Origin: an uncultured Lachnospiraceae bacterium
GTDB lineage: Bacteria > Bacillota > Clostridia > Lachnospirales > Lachnospiraceae
Reading direction: 5' to 3'
Assembly: GCA_910588535.1 (NCBI GenBank)
Contig: CAJUOO010000022.1
Span: 1-44,111, forward strand
Length of the DNA: 44,111 nt
Under the pieces are notes generated by a model. The model ran no database searches, was not told where the DNA came from, and worked only from the letters and a program-made list of their open reading frames with translations. Shown here piece by piece: positions 16,307-24,197 of this stretch (the first letter of the stretch is position 1; each line of letters starts with the position of its first letter). The position numbers were made by a program, and so were the translations under genes.

Positions 16307-16678
16307 TTACTTTTCCTTCGAGAGAGATTTTCTTATCCGATCTCTCTCGAATATAATGTTTAGTCCTATTATCCATCCATCCTTAGCGATCATATTCGTC
16401 GCAATATATCCTCTTGCTGGATGGGTTTTTGGTATGCGCGGAAAGAGATATCGAAGCAACGGATCACATTTTCTCACAGCAGCTTCTATCATTCCAGCCG
16501 ACCTTGCAATCTCCATTACTCCTGTCCACATGGACATAATGCCGAGCATGGTAACGCACAACGTCACCGCCTCCTTTGCAGAATCCAGCGCTGCGCCGCT
16601 CACTGCTTCCATATTTCCTGAAAACGAAGCAAACGCAATTCCAATCAGTATCATAAAAGCCCAGATATAATTTAACAT
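16307..16678 (-). CDS. spmA: Spore maturation protein A, 5' half (split gene)
   Basis: The first 98 codons (16678 to 16385) are the N-terminal half of SpmA: MLNYIWAFMILIGIAFA, then LGIMSMWTGVMEIARSAGM and FPRIPKTHPARGYIATNMIA. From the next codon the frame runs into the element, adding about 25 foreign residues (KDGWIIGLNII...) to a stop at 16307. The natural continuation NILGLGWAATP is found at 10179 and downward. GAGGT (16685-16689) supports the start. A sigma-E-like promoter is upstream. Unless the element is excised, the product lacks the C-terminal half and should be inactive. Confidence 0.92.
   Translation of the reverse strand: MLNYIWAFMILIGIAFASFSGNMEAVSGAALDSAKEAVTLCVTMLGIMSMWTGVMEIARSAGMIEAAVRKCDPLLRYLFPRIPKTHPARGYIATNMIAKDGWIIGLNIIFERDRIRKSLSKEK
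16317..16351. repeat. Perfect hairpin inside the right end of the element
   Basis: TTCGAGAGAGAT (16317-16328) and ATCTCTCTCGAA (16340-16351) are exact complements with an 11-nt loop. It lies between the chemoreceptor stop and the right border. No T-run follows on either strand, so it is either a weak terminator or a protein-binding site for recombination. Confidence 0.55.
16358..16387. promoter_or_regulatory. Right attachment site of the spmA element
   Basis: The crossover repeat TTAGC is at 16383-16387. TTAGTCCTA (16360-16368) is the inverse of TAGGACTAA at the left end, lying 17 bp from the repeat centre here against 14 bp at the left. These are the candidate recombinase half-sites. Confidence 0.6.
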
Positions 16679-16705
16679 ACAAGTACCTCAGTAAAAGATT
16701 TTTAC

Positions 16706-16735
16706 ATTTTATGCACAAAATAACCAAAGTAAGAC
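16706..16735 (-). promoter_or_regulatory. Possible sigma-E (mother-cell) promoter of spmA
   Basis: On the minus strand CATAAAAT (16713-16706) resembles the sigma-E -10 (CATACAAT). GTCTTACTT (16735-16727) lies 13 nt upstream as a weaker -35. The start codon follows 28 nt later. spmA is a sigma-E gene in Bacillus subtilis. Confidence 0.35.
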
Positions 16736-16801
16736 AAATAAGCACTTTGATTTTCAAACCATAAAAAATCAGTGAAGTTTGTTAAGTATTTTGTAATTCA
16801 A

Positions 16802-16829
16802 TTGATTATTTCAGAACGTGTGATAAAAT
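16802..16829 (+). promoter_or_regulatory. Probable promoter of the exporter/surface-protein operon
   Basis: TTGATT (16802-16807), 16 nt, TAAAAT (16824-16829), 38 nt before the MMPL start codon. Confidence 0.4.
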
Positions 16830-16866
16830 AGTGAAAAATGTTTGAAAAAGGGGCTTGGTTATTAAA

Positions 16867-19365
16867 ATGAATGAAGAACAAGAGAAATCAGGAAGCAGCT
16901 TAATGATCAAAATTGCGACATTTATTGTGGATAAGAGAAATTTATTTTTTCTGCTATATGTGTTTGCAATTATTTTTTGCGTAATTTCCAAAGATTGGGT
17001 TCATGTGGAGAATGATATCACCACCTATCTACCAGAAACAACAGAAACCCGACAGGGACTTGATGTTATGAACCGGGAATTTATCACCTTTGGCACGGCG
17101 CAGGTGATGGTGGACCATATATCCTGTGAACATGCACGTGAGTTAGCGATGCAGATAGAAGGAATAGAAGGTGTCACCAGTGTGGTGTTCGATGATACTG
17201 AGAATCACTATAAAGAAGCATCTGCACTTTTTGATATTACCTTTGACGGGGAGGTTCAGGATGAAATAAGCATCTTAGCCATGCGCCAGATAAAGGAAAT
17301 GCTTGCCGGCTATGATGTCTATATATCTAGTGCAGTGGACAACGATAGCGCGGCAAATCTCGCCAAAGAAATGCAGGTCGTTATCTTAGTAGCAGTCGGT
17401 ATTATTGTGGCGGTGCTGCTCTTCACCTCACATGCTTATGCAGAAGTGCCTGTGCTATTGATCACCTTTGGTGTGGCAGCTATCCTTAATATGGGAACCA
17501 ACTTTTTGCTTGGAACGATCTCATTTATCTCGGATTCTGTGACAATTGTACTTCAGCTTGCTCTCGCCATCGACTATGCTATAATTTTATGTCATCGTTT
17601 TACCGAGGAAAAGGAGACGATGGACACCAGAGAGGCTGCAATTGTTGCCTTAAGTAAGGCAATCCCGGAAATCTCCTCCAGCAGCTTAACCACCATTTCT
17701 GGTATGGCAGCTCTCGCCTTTATGCAATTTAAAATTGGCGAGGATCTTGCCGTGGTACTGGTCAAGGCCATTATTTTTAGTTTGCTGTCTGTATTTACAC
17801 TGATGCCGGGACTTTTGATTCTCTTTAACAACCTGATGGAAAAAACAGTACATAAGAATCTGGTTCCAAAGATCACTGTTATCGGAAAGATGGCGGTCAA
17901 GACACGATTCATTGTCCCGCCTATCTTTTGTCTTATTGTACTTGGAGCATTTTACTTCTCCAACCGCTGCCCCTATCTGTTCAGCCAGAGCAATATTGTC
18001 TCAACCAAACAGAGCGAGCAGACCATTGCGAACAATAAAATAAAAAATAAATTCGGCACGACAAACCTGATTGCCTTGGTGGTTCCAGCCGGCAATTATG
18101 AAGCGGAGGGAAAGATATTAAAAGCACTTTCACAATATGAGGAAGTAGAATCCACACTTGGACTTTCCAGCGTAGAAGCGATGGATGGCTATGTGCTGAC
18201 GGATGCACTGACACCAAGACAATTTGCTGAGCTCACAGATCTGGATTATGAAGTGGCAAAGCTTCTGTACTCTGCCTATGCAGTAAATAATGAAAGCTAT
18301 GGTGAAATTGTAAGTGGTCTCGATAATACCAAGGTACCACTTATTGATATGTTTCTATTTTTGCACGAGGAACTTGACAAGGGTTATGTGACATTAGAAA
18401 GCGACATGCAAAAAACCATCGATGATCTGTATGTTCAGCTCCACGATGCACAGCTCCAGTTATCCACTGATAATTATAGCCGGATGCTGGTTTATCTCAA
18501 TCTACCTGAGGAGGCGGAGGAGACCTATGCCTTTTTTGATGTGATTAAGGATGAGATGGCAAACTATTATGACAGAGATTCCTTCTACATCGTGGGAAAT
18601 TCGACCAGTAATCTGGACCTATCCTCCTCCTTTGCGCGGGACAATATTATCATCAGTGTTCTTTCTGCACTGTTTGTTATAGTGATATTGTTCTTTACCT
18701 TCCAGTCTGCTGGGCTTCCAGTGCTGCTGATCGTTGTGATCGAGGGAAGTATCTTTATGAACTTCTCCTTCCCATATCTTCAGAATATGGGGTTGTATTT
18801 CCTCGGCTATCTGGTAGTAAGCTCCATTCAGATGGGGGCAAATATTGATTATGCGATTGTTATTTCCAGTCGCTACCTAAGCCTAAAGCAAGAAATGCCT
18901 CCTAAAAAGGCTATTGTAGAGTCCTTAAATCAGGCATTTCCCACCATTATCACATCAGGAACTATCCTCGCTGCGGCGGGTGTCTTGATTGGACAGCTCT
19001 CCTCCGATGGTGTGATATCCTCTATTGGAACCTGTTTAGGACGTGGAACCATTATCTCCATTTTCTTAGTCATGGGCGTACTGCCACAGATTCTGCTGTT
19101 GGGAGACATGATTGTCGAAAAGACAGCCTTTACCATGAAGATGCCAGATAAGATACAACACGCAAACGGTGTATTATATGTAGACGGGCGAGTGCGAGGC
19201 TATGTATCTGGTATGGTGGATGCAACCATCAAAGGTGTACTGAAGGGTGAGGTCAAAGCGATGGTGGACACTTCTAATTTGACATCTATGGAAACAAAAA
19301 TGGAAACGATTCCAGCGATTGAGGAGCAGGGGGTGGATAAAAATGAAGACAGCGATAAAGAATAA
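16867..19365 (+). CDS. MMPL/RND-family membrane exporter
   Basis: An 832-residue RND-superfamily protein with the duplicated MMPL layout. Each half has one TM helix (first near residues 20-40), a large extracytoplasmic loop (PETTETRQGLDVMNREF; later VSTKQSEQTIANNKI) and a five-helix bundle. Conserved helix motifs are LALAIDYAIILCHRFTEE in the first half and GANIDYAIVISSRYL in the second, the proton-relay Asp region. The ATG at 16867 follows AAAGGGG by 13 nt; a TTG at 16855 lies too close to that site. The C-terminus ends in a soluble acidic tail. It overlaps the next gene by 23 bp, so transport and surface protein are made together. The cargo, probably a lipid or surface molecule, is unknown. 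Confidence 0.88.
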   Translation: MNEEQEKSGSSLMIKIATFIVDKRNLFFLLYVFAIIFCVISKDWVHVENDITTYLPETTETRQGLDVMNREFITFGTAQVMVDHISCEHARELAMQIEGIEGVTSVVFDDTENHYKEASALFDITFDGEVQDEISILAMRQIKEMLAGYDVYISSAVDNDSAANLAKEMQVVILVAVGIIVAVLLFTSHAYAEVPVLLITFGVAAILNMGTNFLLGTISFISDSVTIVLQLALAIDYAIILCHRFTEEKETMDTREAAIVALSKAIPEISSSSLTTISGMAALAFMQFKIGEDLAVVLVKAIIFSLLSVFTLMPGLLILFNNLMEKTVHKNLVPKITVIGKMAVKTRFIVPPIFCLIVLGAFYFSNRCPYLFSQSNIVSTKQSEQTIANNKIKNKFGTTNLIALVVPAGNYEAEGKILKALSQYEEVESTLGLSSVEAMDGYVLTDALTPRQFAELTDLDYEVAKLLYSAYAVNNESYGEIVSGLDNTKVPLIDMFLFLHEELDKGYVTLESDMQKTIDDLYVQLHDAQLQLSTDNYSRMLVYLNLPEEAEETYAFFDVIKDEMANYYDRDSFYIVGNSTSNLDLSSSFARDNIIISVLSALFVIVILFFTFQSAGLPVLLIVVIEGSIFMNFSFPYLQNMGLYFLGYLVVSSIQMGANIDYAIVISSRYLSLKQEMPPKKAIVESLNQAFPTIITSGTILAAAGVLIGQLSSDGVISSIGTCLGRGTIISIFLVMGVLPQILLLGDMIVEKTAFTMKMPDKIQHANGVLYVDGRVRGYVSGMVDATIKGVLKGEVKAMVDTSNLTSMETKMETIPAIEEQGVDKNEDSDKE

Positions 19366-22300
19366 AATTTGGGCATATCTCTTGACGGCAATGCTTATCC
19401 TTTGCCATATTGTGATTCCAGCATATGCGGACGAGAATATTATTACTATCAAATCTGTGGAAGATTATTATAAATTAGCGGCGGCATGTGAGCTTGATAC
19501 TTGGTCGGAGGGAAAGATCGTTTTGCTGGAAACAGATCTTGAATTTACAAATGGAAATGAAATGACACCTATCCCATATTTTAAGGGCACCTTTGACGGG
19601 CAGGGACATAGTATCAGCGGTCTTGTAATCAGCTATAATGGATCGGTTCAAGGATTGTTCCGCTATATAGGAGAGGGTGCTTCTGTAAACAATCTAAATG
19701 TTGTCGGCATCATAGGTCCCCAAGGCTCTCGCTCCGTTATCGGCGGTATTGCCGGAGAAAATTATGGGACAATATCAAATTGCACATTTTCTGGAGTAGT
19801 GCGAGGCAATTCCACTGTAGGCGGAATCGCTGGAATAAACGGAGAATCTGGAAAAATTACCGGCTGTCATGTATCAGGCATTACTCGAGGCAATCACTAT
19901 GTAGGCGGAATTGCGGGCAAGAACAGTGGAACTATCGAGAACTGTGTCAATCGTGGGAATATCAATACCTCCACGGAAGAGGTCGTCCTGCATCTGGAAT
20001 ATATGAACCTTGACAATCTGCGCTCCACAGAAAATACCATGGATATCACCGATATTGGTGGCATTGCGGGATTTTCAGACGGACGAATCGAGAGCTGCAC
20101 CAATAACGGCAGAGTAGGATACCAGCATGTGGGCTATAACATAGGAGGCATCGCCGGGCGGCAAAATGGATATATCAACAATTGTGTTAATTATGGAAGC
20201 GTGTACGGAAGAAAGGATATTGGCGGCATTAATGGACAGATGGAACCTTATAACACCTTAATCTTCTCAGAGAGCACATTGACTAAGCTGGATGAACAGT
20301 TCAACGAGCTTCAGGCAAGAATTGACCAATTGTTAAATGATACCGATCAGTATTCAGACACTGTCACAGGAAAGCTATCTGACATGAAACATCATGTGAC
20401 AGGCGCTCAAAATTCTGTAAGTACTATGCTGGATCAGATAGAAAATGTAGTAAACACGGATACTGACACATTAAATGAATTAAGTACAAGAATTTCGGAA
20501 ACGATAGATAAACTGACACCCGCCTCCATGGAGTTAAGCGATGCCTCCTCTCACATGAAGTCTGCGATAAAGCATCTGAGAGAAGCCGTGGAAAATGTAG
20601 AGGATGCCTCCTCTCTTTCTCAGGAAGGTATATGGTATGTAAATCAGGCGATCGCTGAGATGGAAGATGCGCAAGCTGATTTCGAGCTGGCAGCCGCTCC
20701 TCTCGCTGAGGCGGGAGAGAGCTTTCAGACAGCTCTTTCTGCTTTCATTGATACATTAAAGCTTATCAATGAAGGAGCTGCCAAAGAAGAGATTGTGGAA
20801 AAAGCAAAACAGGGAACAGACGCCTTACTAAGAGGGATGGATCTCCTTGCCGTCTGCAACAGAAGTCTTCAATCTGGCGTGAAAAATATATCAGATGCCA
20901 TGGCAGCCATAAGTAGTGCGATTCCCTACTTTCAGGACGCAAAAAATCCGCTACATGATGCACTGAATGAGACAGATACTTCCTTACAGAACATATATAA
21001 AATGAGCTCCTCTGCCACGGAAGCGATCGCGGGAGTGGAGCGTGCCCTTCAAGACTTAGCAGAGAAGGAAGAGCTTTCCTTTGCAAAGCTGGATGAGGAT
21101 TTTGACACCTCAAGAGAAACTCTCTATGATTCTGTGACAGAGATCTCCGATATTCTGGCCTTTGTCAACAGCACCGTTTCGAGTAAAAACAAGCAGATCA
21201 ATGATGATATACAATCTGTGTCCGATCAGATCTTTGCCATAACAGATACAATAAAAGATGCATTGAAAGAAGATTCTGAGGAAAAAGAATACATTGAGGA
21301 TATCTCAGATAAGGACACCGGTGAACAGACGGATGGCAAGACAGCCTTCTGTGTTAATTGGGGTATCGTGAATGGGGATGTCAATGTCGGTGGTATCACT
21401 GGCGCCATGGCTATTGAATATGACTTTGACCCAGAGGACGACATCAAGACAGAGGGAGATTCCTCAAAGAATTTTATCTATCAAGCACGTGCTGTCATCC
21501 GTTCCTGTACAAATAAGGGTTCGATCACAGCGAAGAAAAATGGTGTCGGCGGAATTGTCGGAAGCATGGATCTGGGAAGTGTAATTGACTGTTACGCCTA
21601 TGGAAGCGTCACAAGCACAGATGGCAGATACACCGGAGGAATCGCCGGCTACTCAGGAGCAGATATCCGACACTCCTATGCCAAATGCTCTCTCTCTGGA
21701 AATAACTATGTGGGTGGGATTGCTGGATTAGGAAAAAATATCAGACAGTGCCGCAGCCTCGTCTTTATTGAACAGAGTGATGAATACACAGGAGCTGTGG
21801 CAGGAGAGGTGAGCGGAATCTTAGAGGATAATTATTTTGTAAGTGAACAATATCATGGCGTAGATGGTATCAGCTACACCACAAAGGCAGAGCCAATGAA
21901 CTATAATGATTTTATCACTCTCCCAGATATGCCAGAAGAATTTTTAAGCTTCTGTCTAAGCTTTGTGGCAGATGATCAGATAATTTACAAAACACAATTT
22001 GCCTATGGTGCGGATCTGAGCAATATAGAGCTTCCAAGGATTCCAGAACGGGACGGCAGCTATGGAAGATGGGAGGATACGGAGTACTCTCATATGGTAT
22101 TTGACACTATTGTGGAAGCAATCTACGAAAACCATATTACTGCGCTGGAAAGTGCACAAAAGAAAAATGATCTCGCTGTACTTCTCGTCGAGGGCAGATT
22201 TGACAGCGATCAACAATTACACTTAACCACTAAGACAATAGATAGTGCGGACATAGCAGAAAATGACCGACTTCTAGAATGTTGGAACCTTATCATTCCA

Positions 22301-22633
22301 GAGGACGGAAATACTTCTCATCGTGTGCAGTATCTTGTTCCTGAAAACATTTCCAGTGCAGAGATTGAATATAAGACAACAACTGGCTGGCAGAAAGCAG
22401 ACACTTACCAAGATGGAAAGTACCTGATATGGGACGCTGATGGAACAGAGATTGTATTCCGCAGTGTAGAAAAAGCTTCCCACACATTACTTCTTTATAT
22501 CACAGCAGGTATTGCGACCATAACTGCTCTTGTAGCATTTTTGATCTACAAGAGGTCAAATGCAAGGAAACAAATTCAGCAACCAGAGGAAGAAGAGCAG
22601 GCAAAAAATGATAATCCCCTGCTCCATCAATAA
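19343..22633 (+). CDS. Anchored surface protein: GLUG repeats split by a long coiled coil
   Basis: A 1,096-residue exported protein. It has a Sec signal peptide (ending IPAYA before DENI), GLUG-type beta-helix repeats at about residues 50-310 (VGGIAGKNSGTIENC, IGGIAGRQNGYINNC), then about 330 residues of helical coiled coil (about 312-644). A second GLUG block follows (about 668-832: VGGIVGSMDLGSVIDC, TGGIAGYSGADIRHSY), then a mixed domain, one TM helix near 1047-1070 and a basic cytoplasmic tail. There is no LPXTG motif. AGGGGG upstream sets the ATG at 19343, inside the end of the MMPL gene. Its coiled coil and coupling to the exporter suggest a partner or adaptor role, or surface adhesion. 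Both are inferred. Confidence 0.85.
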   Translation: MKTAIKNKIWAYLLTAMLILCHIVIPAYADENIITIKSVEDYYKLAAACELDTWSEGKIVLLETDLEFTNGNEMTPIPYFKGTFDGQGHSISGLVISYNGSVQGLFRYIGEGASVNNLNVVGIIGPQGSRSVIGGIAGENYGTISNCTFSGVVRGNSTVGGIAGINGESGKITGCHVSGITRGNHYVGGIAGKNSGTIENCVNRGNINTSTEEVVLHLEYMNLDNLRSTENTMDITDIGGIAGFSDGRIESCTNNGRVGYQHVGYNIGGIAGRQNGYINNCVNYGSVYGRKDIGGINGQMEPYNTLIFSESTLTKLDEQFNELQARIDQLLNDTDQYSDTVTGKLSDMKHHVTGAQNSVSTMLDQIENVVNTDTDTLNELSTRISETIDKLTPASMELSDASSHMKSAIKHLREAVENVEDASSLSQEGIWYVNQAIAEMEDAQADFELAAAPLAEAGESFQTALSAFIDTLKLINEGAAKEEIVEKAKQGTDALLRGMDLLAVCNRSLQSGVKNISDAMAAISSAIPYFQDAKNPLHDALNETDTSLQNIYKMSSSATEAIAGVERALQDLAEKEELSFAKLDEDFDTSRETLYDSVTEISDILAFVNSTVSSKNKQINDDIQSVSDQIFAITDTIKDALKEDSEEKEYIEDISDKDTGEQTDGKTAFCVNWGIVNGDVNVGGITGAMAIEYDFDPEDDIKTEGDSSKNFIYQARAVIRSCTNKGSITAKKNGVGGIVGSMDLGSVIDCYAYGSVTSTDGRYTGGIAGYSGADIRHSYAKCSLSGNNYVGGIAGLGKNIRQCRSLVFIEQSDEYTGAVAGEVSGILEDNYFVSEQYHGVDGISYTTKAEPMNYNDFITLPDMPEEFLSFCLSFVADDQIIYKTQFAYGADLSNIELPRIPERDGSYGRWEDTEYSHMVFDTIVEAIYENHITALESAQKKNDLAVLLVEGRFDSDQQLHLTTKTIDSADIAENDRLLECWNLIIPEDGNTSHRVQYLVPENISSAEIEYKTTTGWQKADTYQDGKYLIWDADGTEIVFRSVEKASHTLLLYITAGIATITALVAFLIYKRSNARKQIQQPEEEEQAKNDNPLLHQ

Positions 22634-22650
22634 GAGAAAGGATGAAAATT

Positions 22651-23472
22651 ATGGCAGAGACATGTAATCATGACTGTAATTCATGTAAAGCGGATTGCGG
22701 CGAAAGGGAGAAGAGCCTGTTAGCTCCGACAAATGAATATTCCAGCATAGGAAACGTAATTGGAATAGTTAGTGGGAAAGGAGGCGTTGGCAAGACAATG
22801 GTGACATCCATGCTTTCTGTACTTTCCAGAAGGAAAGGATATGAGACAGGAATCTTGGATGCTGACATCACTGGTGCATCCATACCAAAGGTATTTGGAT
22901 GCAAAGAAATGGCACAGAGTGATGGGCAGAATTTAATTCCATCGGTCACAAAAACGGGAATTAAGCTGATGTCGTCAAATCTATTACTTGAGGAAGAAGG
23001 GCTTCCCGTCCTGTGGAGAGGCCCACTGCTCGCCGGCATGGTAAAGCAATTCTACACAGATGTGCGCTGGGAATATCTAGATTATCTGTTTGTCGATATG
23101 CCTCCGGGAACTGGTGATGTGCCATTAACTGTATACCAGTCTCTTCCGGTAAAGGGTATTATAATTGTCACCTCTCCGCAGGAGCTCGTTTCCATGATAG
23201 TAGAAAAAGCCGTCCACATGGCAGAGATGATGCACATACCAATTCTTGGAATAGTAGAAAATATGTCCTATTTTGAATGTCCAGACTGCAAAAAACGATA
23301 TTCTATTTTTGGTGAGAGCCACATAGAAGAAACGGCTGATCGATTCCATATCGGACATGTGGCGAAACTTCCCATCTGTCCAGAATTGGTTGGACTGTGT
23401 GATTCTGGAAAGGTGGAAGATTTTCAGGGAGAATGGCTTGATGAGCTATTCGGCGTGATAGAGCAGTTTTGA
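22651..23472 (+). CDS. mrp: Mrp/NBP35-family Fe-S carrier ATPase
   Basis: A 273-residue P-loop ATPase. It has an N-terminal cysteine cluster (C-x3-C-x2-C-x3-C at residues 5-16), deviant Walker A GKGGVGKT (42-49), GILDADITGASIPKVFG, LFVDMPPGTGDVPLT and a C-terminal CPDC pair that in this family holds a bridging [4Fe-4S] cluster in the dimer. Members bind and hand over Fe-S clusters to apoproteins. AGAAAGGA sits 9 nt before the ATG at 22651, preferred over the ATG at 22642. It lies 17 bp after the surface-protein gene and may be co-transcribed with it, although no functional link is evident. Confidence 0.92.
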   Translation: MAETCNHDCNSCKADCGEREKSLLAPTNEYSSIGNVIGIVSGKGGVGKTMVTSMLSVLSRRKGYETGILDADITGASIPKVFGCKEMAQSDGQNLIPSVTKTGIKLMSSNLLLEEEGLPVLWRGPLLAGMVKQFYTDVRWEYLDYLFVDMPPGTGDVPLTVYQSLPVKGIIIVTSPQELVSMIVEKAVHMAEMMHIPILGIVENMSYFECPDCKKRYSIFGESHIEETADRFHIGHVAKLPICPELVGLCDSGKVEDFQGEWLDELFGVIEQF

Positions 23473-23534
23473 CATTGGCATATTAGGGCAGAAAAAAGAA
23501 TAGGATAAAGAGAAGCCAATCTTAGGAGACATAG

Positions 23535-24068
23535 ATGCAGTTTCTTATCTATCTGTCTAACTTTATTATTCCACTTTTTATTTTCTATGTGGTGGGATAT
23601 GGACTATTGAACAAAAGCAATGTGTATGATGATTTTGTCCGCGGCGCCAAGGATGGCATGAAGACGGTGGTAGGAATCCTTCCCACGTTGATAGGGCTTA
23701 TGGTGGCAGTAGGAATCCTGCGCGCCTCCGGCTTCCTAGAATGGCTGTGTGCACTTCCAGCAGAGTTGACAGAACGCATAGGACTCCCAGCACCACTATT
23801 GCCCGTAATGATCGTGCGCATGTTTTCCTCCTCGGCTGCGACAGGACTTGTGTTAGATATTTTTAAGGAATATGGAACAGATTCCAGAATTGGCTTAATC
23901 ACCTCAATTATGATGAGCTGTACCGAGACAATCTTTTACACTATGAGCGTATATTGTATGGCAGCTAAGGTAAAAAAGTCCCGCTATACTCTGCCCGGTG
24001 CCTTGTTTGCCACCTTTGCGGGGATAGCGGCGAGCATCTTTCTGGCAGGATTGATGAGAGAGGGGTAG
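23535..24068 (+). CDS. spmB: Spore maturation protein B
   Basis: A 177-residue membrane protein of the nucleoside-recognition/SpmB family. It has an N-terminal TM, YDDFVRGAKDGMKTVVGILP, the conserved LLPVMIVRMFSSSAATGL, GLITSIMMSCTETIFYTMSVY and a C-terminal TM. SpmB works with SpmA in dehydrating the spore core. TTAGGAGA precedes the ATG. In most spore formers spmA and spmB are adjacent in one operon. Here spmB is on the opposite strand, about 6.9 kb from the spmA start, and follows mrp by 62 bp. It may rely on read-through or on a promoter inside mrp. Confidence 0.93.
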   Translation: MQFLIYLSNFIIPLFIFYVVGYGLLNKSNVYDDFVRGAKDGMKTVVGILPTLIGLMVAVGILRASGFLEWLCALPAELTERIGLPAPLLPVMIVRMFSSSAATGLVLDIFKEYGTDSRIGLITSIMMSCTETIFYTMSVYCMAAKVKKSRYTLPGALFATFAGIAASIFLAGLMREG

Positions 24069-24121
24069 AGCAGCAGCACAAAACATGTCCGATTTCTTCA
24101 ATGATATTGGGGATAAACCAT

Positions 24122-24150
24122 TTGACTTTCACAGATTAAAGCATTATACT
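24122..24150 (+). promoter_or_regulatory. gdhA promoter
   Basis: TTGACT (24122-24127), 17 nt, TATACT (24145-24150), 47 nt before the gdhA start. This near-consensus promoter fits a highly expressed gene. Confidence 0.7.
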
Positions 24151-24197
24151 ATAGAAGAAAATTTGAATTACGTGTATGAAAATAGGAGGAAAGAAAA

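Larger units (their letters stand above)
10178..16387. mobile_element. Intervening element splitting spmA, sigK-skin-like
   Basis: The insert is bounded by the direct repeat TTAGC (10178-10182 and 16383-16387) and would excise as a circle of 6,205 bp. It encodes three tandem serine recombinases (minus strand) and one chemoreceptor (plus strand), with no conjugation, replication or capsid genes. Both outer sides are halves of spmA, in the same orientation and in register. Conservative recombination between the repeats leaves ATG ATC GCT AAC ATC CTC, which reads MIANIL as expected for SpmA. Known parallels are the skin elements in sigK of Bacillus and Clostridioides difficile and other sporulation-gene elements, all excised by serine recombinases in the mother cell. 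Developmental excision here is inferred. Confidence 0.92.

Noticed and set aside
10178..16387. Insert as a conjugative transposon or prophage
   Set aside because: No relaxase, coupling protein, replication, capsid or lysis gene is present. The position in spmA with exact restoration fits an intervening element better.
19700..21760. DNA-level tandem repeats in the surface-protein gene
   Set aside because: The repetition is of GLUG protein motifs with diverged codons, not recent DNA repeats.
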